33,726 bases of DNA from Tannerellaceae bacterium (GTDB lineage Bacteria; Bacteroidota; Bacteroidia; Bacteroidales; Tannerellaceae). A program made the position numbers and the translations under genes. This document shows positions 17,908-26,201 of the stretch, one piece after another. The DNA is taken from contig JAJQEE010000183.1 in assembly GCA_021201865.1 (NCBI GenBank), positions 1 to 33,726 of the forward strand. Direction: 5' to 3'. The notes below the pieces were generated by a model. It worked only from the letters and a program-made list of their open reading frames with translations. It was not told the origin of the DNA and made no database searches. Every line of letters starts with the position of its first letter. The first letter of the stretch is position 1.

Positions 17908-18912
17908 CTATACAAACTTCAGAGATAAAACCGACTCAATAGCTTTTAGCTCCTCAGACGTAAAATGGAGATTTTTTAACGTTGCCAGATTATCCTCTAA
18001 CTGGGAAACCGAACTGGCCCCAAGCAGGACGCTGGTTACCCGCTCATCTTTTAGTAACCACGCAATGGCCATCTGAGCCAGACTTTGACCGCGTTCCTGT
18101 GCGATCTCATTTAACTTTTTCACCTTTATCAATGTCTCTTCTGTGATCCAATCTTTCTGTAAGTGACCGGTTGCCTTAGCGGCACGGGAATTCTCCGGAA
18201 TCCCTTTCAGGTATTTATTCGTCAGCACACCCTGTTCCAGAGGAGAAAAAGCAATCGCCCCTACTCCTTCTTCCTTTAAAAGAGGTAATAACTTAGCCTC
18301 CGACCAACGGTCCAGCATAGAATAACGGGGTTGATGGATCAGACAATGAACTTTATATTCCTTTAATACATCAAGAGCTGCCCGTGTTTGTTCATCATCA
18401 TAGTTGGAGATTCCAACATATAACGCTTTTCCCTGACGAACCATATCCACCAGCGCCCCCATAGTCTCTTCAATAGGAGTATCAGGGTCCGGACGATGGG
18501 AATAAAAGATATCCACATATTCCAGTCCCATCCGTTTCAAACTCTGATCCAGACTGGCCATCAGATATTTACGACTACCCAGATCCCCATAGGGGCCGGG
18601 CCACATATCATACCCTGCTTTAGTGGAAATGATCAGCTCATCCCGGTAATTTCCCAAACCCTTTTTCAAAATACGTCCGAAATTTTCTTCAGCCGATCCA
18701 TATACCGGACCATAATTATTGGCCAGGTCGAAATGGGTAATTCCATGATCAAAAGCTGTGTGAGCAATCTGTATGAAATTACTGAACACGTCCACACTTC
18801 CGAAATTATGCCACAAGCCTAAAGAAATAGCGGGTAAAAGAATTCCACTCCGTCCGCAACGACGATACTGCATATCCGTATAACGGTTAACATTTGCTTT
18901 GTATATATCCAT
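17908..18912 (-). CDS. aldo/keto reductase (YghZ-like, glyceraldehyde 3-phosphate reductase type)
   Basis: 334-aa cytosolic NADPH-dependent reductase with a TIM-barrel fold. The catalytic tetrad is visible as Asp62 and Tyr67 (FDLANNYGP), Lys98 (ISTKAGYDMWPGPYGD) and His139 (IFYSHRPDP). The start YTDMQYRRCGRSGILLPAISLGLW and the GPYGDLGSRKYL loop match the YghZ/AKR14 group, which reduces L-glyceraldehyde 3-phosphate and methylglyoxal-type aldehydes; that substrate is by family only. It is divergent from the DUF4494 gene and ends at the shared terminator. Confidence 0.92.
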   Translation of the reverse strand: MDIYKANVNRYTDMQYRRCGRSGILLPAISLGLWHNFGSVDVFSNFIQIAHTAFDHGITHFDLANNYGPVYGSAEENFGRILKKGLGNYRDELIISTKAGYDMWPGPYGDLGSRKYLMASLDQSLKRMGLEYVDIFYSHRPDPDTPIEETMGALVDMVRQGKALYVGISNYDDEQTRAALDVLKEYKVHCLIHQPRYSMLDRWSEAKLLPLLKEEGVGAIAFSPLEQGVLTNKYLKGIPENSRAAKATGHLQKDWITEETLIKVKKLNEIAQERGQSLAQMAIAWLLKDERVTSVLLGASSVSQLEDNLATLKNLHFTSEELKAIESVLSLKFV

Positions 18913-18933
18913 AGTATATTTGATTTATCTTAA

Positions 18934-18941
18934 CAAAGATA
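18934..18941 (-). promoter_or_regulatory. candidate -7 box (TATCTTTG) of the aldo/keto reductase gene
   Basis: Reverse strand of CAAAGATA; matches TAnnTTTG, 22-29 bases before the start codon. Confidence 0.45.
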
Positions 18942-18977
18942 GAGAATCCAAACAAATAACCTAACTACTTTTAAAAA

Positions 18978-19010
18978 TTGCATGAATATCGATTCGACTT
19001 TGTATATTTG
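18978..19010 (+). promoter_or_regulatory. candidate promoter of the DUF4494-yggS unit (TTG, 22-base spacer, TATATTTG)
   Basis: TTG at 18978-18980 and TATATTTG at 19003-19010. The -7 box fits well; the spacer is slightly long. Transcription would begin at or just before the hairpin at 19012-19033. Confidence 0.5.
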
Positions 19011-19011
19011 C

Positions 19012-19033
19012 CATACGGTTTCAGAACCGTATG
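19012..19033 (+). promoter_or_regulatory. perfect 9-bp hairpin at the probable transcript 5' end
   Basis: CATACGGTT (19012-19020), loop TCAG, AACCGTATG (19025-19033). It lies immediately downstream of the -7 box and 36 bases before the start codon. It could be an operator dyad overlapping +1 or a 5' stabilising stem. Confidence 0.6.
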
Positions 19034-19069
19034 ACAGATTACTACCATATACAAATTAAAAAGAATAAC

Positions 19070-19553
19070 ATGCACAATTGGTTTGAATGTAAGGTCTCTT
19101 ACGAGAAAATGATGGAGAACGGAATGCAGAAAAAAAGTAACAGAGCCTTACTTAGTGGATGCCTTGTCTTTTACGGAAGCAGAGGCCCGTATCATCGAAG
19201 AGATCCGTCCGTATATCACCGGCGAATTTACAGTGGCAGATATTAAACGTGCCCGTCTTTCCGAATTATTTTTCAATGAAACAGGAGACCGTTTCTACCG
19301 GATCAAAGTATATTTTATCACATTAGATGAAAAAAGCGGTGCTGAGAAAAAGACGGCAGCCAGTATGTTAGCACAGGCCAGCACATTGAAAGAAGCGATT
19401 GCCGTACTGGAAGAAGGGATGAAAGGGACATTAGCTGATTATACGATTGCTTCTGTTACGGAAACACCTTTAATGGACGTCTTTCCTTTCTCTGCCGAAG
19501 GGGGCAGCAAAGAAAAATCGGAAGAAGAACTGATAGCAGAACAGAGACAATGA
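19070..19553 (+). pseudogene. DUF4494 family protein, one frame break
   Basis: Restored protein of about 160 aa: it starts MHNWFECKVSYEKMMENGMQKK and continues VTEPYLVDALSFTEAEARI, IRPYITGEFTVADIKRARL and FFNETGDRFYRIKVYFITLDE, the pattern I know as DUF4494, a Bacteroidota family of unknown function. The A7 run at 19130-19136 (six expected) breaks the frame after about residue 20; an internal ATG at 19155 could still start a 132-aa C-terminal piece. The TGA stop overlaps the YggS-like start codon (ATGA), so the two are translationally coupled. No signal peptide. Confidence 0.8.
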
Positions 19554-20218
19554 GTATTGCCGGTAACATAACAGAACTGAAAAAGTCACTTCCGCAAGAA
19601 GTGACTTTAGTTGCTGTTTCCAAGTTTCATCCTGCGGAAGCATTACAGGAAGCATACAATGCCGGACAAAGAGTGTTCGGAGAAAGCCGGGCACAGGAAC
19701 TAACCTCCAAGCAAAAAGTATTACCGGAGGATATCGAGTGACATTTCATCGGTACCCTGCAAACTAATAAAGTAAAAGATATTGCTCCTTTTATCCATAC
19801 CATCCACAGTGTGGATTCTCTCAAATTATTAAAGGAGATCAGCAAACAGGCTGTCAAAAATAACCGGACCATCCATGTACTGCTGGAAGTACATATCGCC
19901 AAAGAAGAAAGTAAACACGGCTTCACCCCACAGGAATGCCTGGATTTCTGTAAAAAACAGGAATGGGAAGAACTGGAAAATATTCAGATCAGTGGGTTAA
20001 TGAGCATGGCAACCTACACAGAAGATGAAAGAATCATACGAGATGAATTCCGGACACTCTATCAACTGTTCACAGAACTGAAAAACAATATATTTATTAA
20101 CAAACCCTCTTTCAAAGAACTATCCATGGGCATGAGTCATGATTATGCTATTGCAGTGGAAGAAGGAAGTACTATGGTACGGATCGGCACCAGTATTTTC
20201 GGAGAGCGGGAATACTAA
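19550..20218 (+). pseudogene. YggS family PLP homeostasis protein, in-frame stop
   Basis: Cytosolic pyridoxal-phosphate-binding protein that keeps free PLP and amino-acid pools balanced. LVAVSKFHP holds the PLP-linking Lys25. Codon 64 is TGA (19739-19741) in DIE-stop-HFIGTLQTNK, where the family has Trp (WHFIG.LQ.NK), so one G-to-A change explains the break. The frame then runs on without interruption: SMAT around 159, LSMGMSHDYAIAVEEGSTMVRIG and IFGEREY at the end. Full length would be 222 aa, normal. Overlaps the DUF4494 gene by four bases. As written, only 63 residues are made, unless the stop is read through or the base is wrong. Confidence 0.88.
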
Positions 20219-20277
20219 AATAACAGCCGGTCTGACCTTTTTATATAAGTACGATTCTACCGGATAGAATAAATCGT

Positions 20278-20285
20278 TATATTTG
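20278..20285 (+). promoter_or_regulatory. candidate -7 box (TATATTTG) of the dihydroorotate dehydrogenase-like gene
   Basis: Matches TAnnTTTG. Transcription from here leaves almost no leader for ATG 20299 but about 30 bases for ATG 20323, which favours the second start. Confidence 0.4.
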
Positions 20286-20322
20286 TATATTACGATGTAT
20301 GTTAAACATAAATAAACCGGAC

Positions 20323-21301
20323 ATGATAGATATAAGTACACAATACGCAGGTTTAAATCTACGGAATCCCATTATTGTAGGAAGTTCAGGCTTAACCAGA
20401 AAACCGGAACAGATTAAAGAATTCGAAAAAGCAGGCGCCGGGGCAGTAGTTCTGAAATCCTTATTTGAAGAACAGATTGACATTCACAGTTCCAGGTTGA
20501 TGCAAGAGTCTGATTATCCGGAAGCGGCCGATTACATTCACGAATATGTACGCTCAAACCAGATTCAGGAATACCTGGATCTGATCAAACAAGCCAAAGA
20601 GACCAGTACCATTCCTATCATAGCCAGTATTAACTGCTATAAATCGGAAGCCTGGATCGAGTTTGCCCAACATATACAGGCAGCGGGGGGCAGATGCGCT
20701 GGAGTTAAATATCTATTTCCTGGAAACCGACCTGACTCAGGACTACGATGCGACCCGCGAAAGATATGTCCGGATTCTACGCAGAATCAAAGAAGCAATC
20801 ACGATCCCGGTCATCCTGAAATTAGGAAAAGCAACCAGTAACATCCCGGCCCTGATTCATCTACTAAAGATTAACGGGGCAGACGGAGTAGTTCTCTTTA
20901 ACCGTTTTTATCAACCTGATATCGATATCCACAAACTTCAAATCGTATCCGGGAATGTATTCAGTAACCACTCAGACCTGAGCGACACCTTACGCTGGAC
21001 AGGAATCGTATCCGGTAAGATACCCAATATCAGCATTGCCGCTTCTACAGGTGTACATGAATGGGAAGATATTGTTAAATGTATTCTGGCCGGCGCTTCA
21101 GCCGTACAGATATGCAGTGCACTCTATACGCATAGCGCAGATCTCATCACCCAGATGATCACCTGTCTCGAAGAGTGGATGAATCAGAAACAATATTTCG
21201 CAATCTCAGAATTCCGGGGAAAACTCAGTTATGCGAATACGGTTGATCCAAGCCTCTACGAACGGGCCCAGTTCCTGAAATATTACACGAACAGGGATTA
21301 A
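20323..21301 (+). pseudogene. dihydroorotate dehydrogenase-like flavoprotein, one frame break
   Basis: TIM-barrel FMN protein of the PyrD-like group common in Bacteroidota as a second copy beside true PyrD. It begins MIDISTQYAGLNLRNPIIVGSSGLT (ATG 20299 would add eight residues). The first frame runs to FAQHIQAAG and the second continues ADALELNIYFLETDLTQDYD, then VILKLGKATSNIP, and STGVHEWEDIVKCILAGASAVQICSALY, the FMN-phosphate end of the barrel. The break is in a G6 run at 20685-20690; five would restore a protein of about 326 aa. Whether it oxidises dihydroorotate is uncertain; family members often lack proof. It has its own promoter candidate and is not next to the pyrB-pyrI genes. Confidence 0.82.
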
Positions 21302-21306
21302 AGAGA

Positions 21307-21387
21307 AGCACATAGATGACACAGATCAGGCTCCCTTAATCCACATGCCTGCTCTGTGTCGCCTATCTGTGTGCTAAAAGCTTTTTT
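21307..21387. terminator. imperfect inverted repeat between convergent genes, likely bidirectional terminator
   Basis: AGCACATAGATGACACAGA (21307-21325) pairs with TCTGTGTC (21353-21360) and ATCTGTGTGCT (21365-21375) with a small bulge, followed by AAAAGCTTTTTT. It lies between two convergent stop codons. Confidence 0.6.
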
Positions 21388-21402
21388 GTAGCAAGGAAAC
21401 GC

Positions 21403-22983
21403 TTAGAACTGGAAGTAAATAAACGGCTGAACACCTGCACTCTTCACCTGGATCACGATAAAGATAGCCAGTACCACCATCAATACCTGTATGATCAATG
21501 GTGAACGGGTAACCACCATCTGCATAGCAGATTCCACCGGCTTAGGCATAAAATGAAACAGGTAACCAAGGAGCATCAGGAAACAAACTCCGGTATATCC
21601 GGTAATAAACTGTGGGAGGACCTCCGGATGGAAATGGAAAAGGATCTGCGACATCACCTCTCCCGCGATCTGCATGGTATCCGCCCGGAAAAAGATCCAT
21701 CCGAAACATACCAAATGGAAAGTAATTAAGACCCCGGACACACGATGCACCCACGACATCTCACTCCCAACCGTTTTAAAGGAAGGGAAACAGCTCATCA
21801 GAAGCTTATGGATAGCCAAAGATATTCCATGCAAAGCACCCCACAAAACAAACCGTAGTGAAGCACCATGCCACAGCCCTCCTAAAAGCATCGTAATAAA
21901 AAGATTCAGGTATTGCCGGAACTTCCCTTTGCGGTTTCCACCCAGAGAAATATACAGGTAGTCTTTCAACCAGGAAGAAAGGGATATATGCCAGCGACGC
22001 CAGAATTCCGTAATCGTGGCAGACTGGTAAGGAGAATCAAAATTAATATTGAAACGAAACCCTAATAACAAAGCAATACCGATCGCCATATCCGAATAGC
22101 CGGAAAAATCACAATAGATCTGTAAAGCATATCCATAGACCCCGATCAGATTCTCTACCCCTGTATATAAAAGAGGAGCATCAAACACCCGGTCCACAAA
22201 ATTGAGACTGATATAATCGGAAATAACCGCCTTTTTAAATAACCCGCAAAGAATAAGAAACAGCCCTTCTCCGAATTGTGCTCTGTTCACTGTAGGCTCT
22301 TTATACATCTGAGGAATAAAATCCCTCGCCCTGACAATTGGCCCGGCTACTAACTGAGGGAAAAAAGAGACATAAAAGACATAGTCAAGCCAGCGCCGTA
22401 AAGGATGAATTCGTCCCCGGTAAATATCTATAATATAACTCATAGACTGAAAAGTAAAGAAAGAGATCCCTACGGGAAGAAAAATATCCACCTTCTCATA
22501 ATGCAGACTTTGCAAAGTGCTGTTTCCAATCAGATATCCGATCTCATTTCCCAGTTCACAAACCAGACTATACAGGAAATTAAAATACTTAAAATACCCC
22601 AGTACACACAGATTAATACCGACACTCAATGTGACCAACAGTTTCCGCAGCCAAAGCCGGCGGGCATCCCCAATCGCCTCTCCGATAATAAAATCGGAAG
22701 TGGCCGTAAACAAAAGCAACAAAAACCAGATCCCACTACTTTTATAATAAAAATAAAGAGAGAAAAGAGTCACATATAGGATGCGGGCCGTCGTATTCTT
22801 CCGCAGTGACATATAGATCATCAGAAACCCGATAAACAGGAAAAAGAACAATCCGCTGCTAAACAGCATCGGGGCATTCGGCTGATACACCAGTATATCC
22901 CCTAATCTACTCAGGGATAATTGGCTAAAGTAGGTTTGTAACTGTTCCGGGACAGCCAGTAATTTCGATATTAACTCATCCAC
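21403..22983 (-). CDS. MBOAT family O-acyltransferase (AlgI-like)
   Basis: 526-aa polytopic inner-membrane acyltransferase that moves an acyl group, usually acetyl, across the membrane onto a glycan or other extracellular acceptor. It has about ten hydrophobic segments, the YFKYFNF and LPVGISFFTFQSMSYIIDIYRG blocks, CDFSGYSDMAIG (291-302), FWRRWHISLSSWLKDYLYI with His332 and the second catalytic-region His372 in GGLWHGAS. These are the AlgI/DltB/PatA hallmarks. It is the third gene of an operon with two SGNH proteins (38-bp gap), which supply the periplasmic transfer step in such systems. No glycan synthase or teichoic-acid gene is nearby, so the acceptor is unknown. Confidence 0.95.
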   Translation of the reverse strand: MDELISKLLAVPEQLQTYFSQLSLSRLGDILVYQPNAPMLFSSGLFFFLFIGFLMIYMSLRKNTTARILYVTLFSLYFYYKSSGIWFLLLLFTATSDFIIGEAIGDARRLWLRKLLVTLSVGINLCVLGYFKYFNFLYSLVCELGNEIGYLIGNSTLQSLHYEKVDIFLPVGISFFTFQSMSYIIDIYRGRIHPLRRWLDYVFYVSFFPQLVAGPIVRARDFIPQMYKEPTVNRAQFGEGLFLILCGLFKKAVISDYISLNFVDRVFDAPLLYTGVENLIGVYGYALQIYCDFSGYSDMAIGIALLLGFRFNINFDSPYQSATITEFWRRWHISLSSWLKDYLYISLGGNRKGKFRQYLNLFITMLLGGLWHGASLRFVLWGALHGISLAIHKLLMSCFPSFKTVGSEMSWVHRVSGVLITFHLVCFGWIFFRADTMQIAGEVMSQILFHFHPEVLPQFITGYTGVCFLMLLGYLFHFMPKPVESAMQMVVTRSPLIIQVLMVVLAIFIVIQVKSAGVQPFIYFQF

Positions 22984-23021
22984 GCTTTTTCACATTTTTA
23001 GCGGGATCTCTCCTGTGGAGA

Positions 23022-24413
23022 TCACCTTCTTTCAGGAGCAGGCATTTCCCCCTTCTCCATCTCTTTTTTATATTTAATCAATGACCGGAACAGGAGTATT
23101 CCCTGCTCGCTATATCCTTCTTTATTAAAATGGATCCTGTCAGCACCCATCCACTTTCCGGTATACCATTTCTCAGAAGACGTACGTCCTCCGGTAGCAG
23201 CAAACAGATCCCAACACGCCAGTCCTTTTTCCTGAGCAACCTGAACGATCGCGGCCGCAGCCTGTTCAGTCAGAGTATTACGGGTATATTTCCGTTTCTT
23301 ATTTTCCCAATACCGTTTATAACACTCCGGTGGGGTAGTCAGCAAAACAGGGGTTCCCGGCATCCACTTTTCCACCAGATCCAGGAAAGCCCGGATCTGT
23401 CCGGTAAACTCCGCCTTCTGAAAACGCTTACCGAATGTTTCATTCGTACCTAACGAAATGATTAACAAAGAAGGCTTTAATAAAGCCAATTTACGAACAT
23501 AGGCCTCCTCGGTATAATTCACAAACATCGCACCATTTACCCCTATCGAATGGTATAAAATGCCCGGTTCACCATTAGTCAGGCTCAATCCATAATAAAG
23601 GTTAGTAAACATTTCGGCAGGCAACAGCTCATCCGTGCCCGGTTTACGACGGGTACTCTGTAACTGTAAACTATCTGTCAGACAGGAAATGCGGAAAGTA
23701 TCCGCCACAACTCCTCCTATCTCCGGACGTTCTCCGGGAAGGAGCTGAACCGAATCTTTCAGGTTTCCCGTAGGTACCATTGGCATAGATTGATCTCCCC
23801 GGTACAAAACAGCCTGGTTAAACGCATAACCGGCCCCATTCACAGGAGCAATAGAAACATCCAGGTCTACAAAAGGAGAGATCGTCTGAATACCCAGTCC
23901 ACCCGGACCAACCGGACATTTCCGGTTTCGCTGGATAGCACGTCCTGCAATCCACTCTTTCACCGATGAAGAGATGAAATAATCATCCGGTTCATTCGAC
24001 TTACTTATTTTCAAAGGTGCGATCCAACCCCTTCCGGCATTCCCGTACTGTTGTTGCATCAATCGCATCATCCGGCCCGGAAATGCACCGGCCTGTACAT
24101 GGGAATCCCCCAAATGAACAATCGTGATCACCGTATCTTTTCCTTCCTCCAACGCTTGTAAAGCTGAAAAGAAATCTTTCAGCGAACAGGCAGGATCCAG
24201 GATCGTACAGGATGAATCTACCAGAAAAGTAAGACGGGAGCGAACCGTGTCTGCCGGCAGGATCCTTTTAATACGTTCAATAGGAGGATTTTTCACACGG
24301 ATATCCTCCCGGTAGGTATCCGCAGAGAAGTGCACACCTGTTATAATCAAAACAACAAGCATACCACTAATGATATAAAAGATCTTTTTAGTCTGCGAGA
24401 TCAGCTTCATCAT
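23022..24413 (-). CDS. membrane-anchored SGNH/GDSL hydrolase-like protein, periplasmic (second operon gene)
   Basis: 463 aa, with an N-terminal membrane anchor (about 10-28) and a periplasmic SGNH domain. Catalytic residues are in place: Ser104 in HLGDSHVQAG, Asn324 in SLGTNETFG, Asp425 and His428 in ADRIHF. A central insert (about 150-290) resembles the accessory beta domain of such proteins. In MBOAT operons these act as acetyltransferases or esterases finishing O-acetylation (compare AlgX/AlgJ, PatB). Its start overlaps the end of the upstream SGNH gene by 26 bases, so the two are coupled. Confidence 0.85.
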   Translation of the reverse strand: MMKLISQTKKIFYIISGMLVVLIITGVHFSADTYREDIRVKNPPIERIKRILPADTVRSRLTFLVDSSCTILDPACSLKDFFSALQALEEGKDTVITIVHLGDSHVQAGAFPGRMMRLMQQQYGNAGRGWIAPLKISKSNEPDDYFISSSVKEWIAGRAIQRNRKCPVGPGGLGIQTISPFVDLDVSIAPVNGAGYAFNQAVLYRGDQSMPMVPTGNLKDSVQLLPGERPEIGGVVADTFRISCLTDSLQLQSTRRKPGTDELLPAEMFTNLYYGLSLTNGEPGILYHSIGVNGAMFVNYTEEAYVRKLALLKPSLLIISLGTNETFGKRFQKAEFTGQIRAFLDLVEKWMPGTPVLLTTPPECYKRYWENKKRKYTRNTLTEQAAAAIVQVAQEKGLACWDLFAATGGRTSSEKWYTGKWMGADRIHFNKEGYSEQGILLFRSLIKYKKEMEKGEMPAPERR

Positions 24414-25833
24414 AAAATTCTTTTTCTAATTTCAAAGCTTCAAACAACGCTTTTGCAATTTCCCGTCCTCCCCGGAAACTTAAATGGGTATAATCCTTAC
24501 TGGCCCAGTTCTTCTCTACAAATTTAACCATACTGTTTTCTCCTCCCATAGCTCCGAATACATTCCAGAAAGGTATACCGGCCTGTTTAGCTGCCTGCCG
24601 CTGGGCATGTAACAAAGCTAACACCGCAGGCATGGTCATAAACTCTCCGTCCTGTTGGTAACTCCGGTCTGAAACTCCTAACATCAGGATGTCTGTTTCC
24701 GGGAAACAATTCCTCAGGTGTCCAATTACTTCTACCATTCGTTTCCTGTACCAGCCATACTGAAGCATCTCTTCACTCACAATATTTAATCCATATTGCA
24801 GTACGATCAGATCATACGGACGTATATGCTGAAACGCTCTGCATTGGGCTGAATCCAGATGCATCAACAACAAACCCGAATTTCCCCGCAAAGAAAAATT
24901 ATCAACAACGACCCCGCTGTTATCTTCTAAAGCAATACCCAAAGCATGTAACCCCTCCGCTTCCTTAAAAGTAAGAGAGGCCTCTGTAATCCACTCATCC
25001 AACACATATTGTTCCACCTGGCTGGCTGGTGGTAAGAGAGTCCGGATCGTATCTTCCAAACCATTATAGGTCAGGTTCAGGATAGCGCCTTCATTAGACT
25101 GATACAGAAATTTCAAAGAAGAAACCTCTTTCAGGGAAGGATAACGGTCCACAGTTTTAAATGAAAGGGACACCTCCTCTTCCATAGCTTCAAACACCAT
25201 CCCTGACAAAACATACGGATACTCTTTATCCGACAGGATCGAATGTCTCTCCCATCCTTTCGATTGCTGGTCAATCGTTGGCCGGAATTGGGAAGCTACA
25301 GAGGAAACCGGAACAAAACCGACTCCATGTCCCCCAAACTCTTTCTGCATAGCTTCCCGGAAATCAGCCACTACAATGTCCCCTTCAATAAATGAATCCC
25401 CCAGAAAAGCGATCCGTACCGGACGATTCATGGACTGACTCTTATTAAGGGCTTCAAAAAAATGCTTCAATCCGATATGTCCTATGGAATAATCTTCGAT
25501 ACGGGTTCCAAGGGAATCCCCTCCCTGCAAAGCATATAAAGTATGGTATAAAGAATCACGGACAACCAATGCCACAGAATCCATCACACCAGCCTGAATA
25601 ATAGAATCACGGATCGCTGCGGAATCGATGACCCATGTATCTGCTTGTTCTAATTGGAAGATAAGGGAATCCAGGGAGAGAGGCTCCGGTTTCTGGCGTA
25701 TATCCGAAAACAGATCTACCTTTTTGATCTTTTGTCCGCAAATCCGTTCCGGTAACCAATATAAGCCCACACAGATGAACCAGGTCAAAAATAATAAAAT
25801 AAGTAATCTGCCAAAAGTATTCTCTGTCTTCAT
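24388..25833 (-). CDS. membrane-anchored SGNH/GDSL hydrolase-like protein, periplasmic (first operon gene)
   Basis: 481 aa, N-terminal anchor (about 8-27), then a long helical linker (about 40-130) and an SGNH domain: Ser147 in AFLGDSFIEGD, Asn350 in LQYGLNIV, Asp447 and His450 in KDYTHLSF. It is only distantly like the next gene (same fold and order, different motif surroundings), so this is an old duplication or two recruited subunits rather than a fresh copy. It is first in the operon; a TACCTTTGC -7 box sits about 25 bases ahead of its ATG. Likely role: periplasmic acyl transfer or removal with the MBOAT protein. Confidence 0.85.
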   Translation of the reverse strand: MKTENTFGRLLILLFLTWFICVGLYWLPERICGQKIKKVDLFSDIRQKPEPLSLDSLIFQLEQADTWVIDSAAIRDSIIQAGVMDSVALVVRDSLYHTLYALQGGDSLGTRIEDYSIGHIGLKHFFEALNKSQSMNRPVRIAFLGDSFIEGDIVVADFREAMQKEFGGHGVGFVPVSSVASQFRPTIDQQSKGWERHSILSDKEYPYVLSGMVFEAMEEEVSLSFKTVDRYPSLKEVSSLKFLYQSNEGAILNLTYNGLEDTIRTLLPPASQVEQYVLDEWITEASLTFKEAEGLHALGIALEDNSGVVVDNFSLRGNSGLLLMHLDSAQCRAFQHIRPYDLIVLQYGLNIVSEEMLQYGWYRKRMVEVIGHLRNCFPETDILMLGVSDRSYQQDGEFMTMPAVLALLHAQRQAAKQAGIPFWNVFGAMGGENSMVKFVEKNWASKDYTHLSFRGGREIAKALFEALKLEKEFYDEADLAD

Positions 25834-25855
25834 CTAACTTTTTCAATCGAGAGTG

Positions 25856-25863
25856 CAAAGGTA
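25856..25863 (-). promoter_or_regulatory. candidate -7 box (TACCTTTGC) of the acylation operon
   Basis: Reverse strand of CAAAGGTA preceded by G; full TAnnTTTGC match, about 25 bases from the first start codon of the operon. Confidence 0.55.
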
Positions 25864-25983
25864 CATATAATTCAGAACGAATGGAATGAAAACCATGGGT
25901 TGTTACAAAGCTTACCCTCTATATTTCATCCTTGATTTCCTGCCCTATCTTAAAAACAGAACATACAAACCCAAAAACAGACA

Positions 25984-26014
25984 TTGATAGGCAACAAATA
26001 TAGCCGGATATTTG
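25984..26014 (+). promoter_or_regulatory. candidate promoter of the radical SAM/glycosyltransferase operon
   Basis: TTG at 25984-25986, 20-base spacer, then GATATTTGC (7 of 8 to TAnnTTTG plus C) at 26007. Spacing is ideal for the Bacteroidota primary sigma factor. The leader to ATG 26202 is about 180 bases. Confidence 0.5.
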
Positions 26015-26201
26015 CACCTTGTATTCATCTGGTTTACAGTATTTGGTTACAGGTGCACCGTTCTTTACTGGCTTCGGTTAATAAAGACTCTATAAAAACA
26101 GCACATTAAAAGAACACCTGCCACTTTTCTTTTCAGGGCCGGGCAATACAAAATAATAGTGCATAAAATAATAAGTAACAAACTTTAAACAACTATACCC
26201 T

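Larger units (their letters stand above)
25834..26201. other. divergent regulatory region, 368 bp
   Basis: Separates the acylation operon from the radical SAM gene. It contains a minus-strand -7 box (25856-25863) and a plus-strand promoter candidate (25984-26014) with a long leader of about 180 bases. A CAGGTG/CACCTG pair (about 26050 and 26115) could form a weak stem. No start codon for a credible small protein lies in the leader after 26015. Confidence 0.5.

Noticed and set aside
19739..19741. Selenocysteine at the TGA of the YggS-like gene
   Set aside because: The family has Trp here, not Cys, and I saw no SECIS-like stem directly after the codon.
25886..25987. 33-codon ORF (starts MKTMGCYK) upstream of the radical SAM gene, considered as a precursor peptide
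   Set aside because: It ends before the best promoter (25984-26014), has no ribosome-binding context, no leader/core pattern and a composition typical of random AT-rich sequence.
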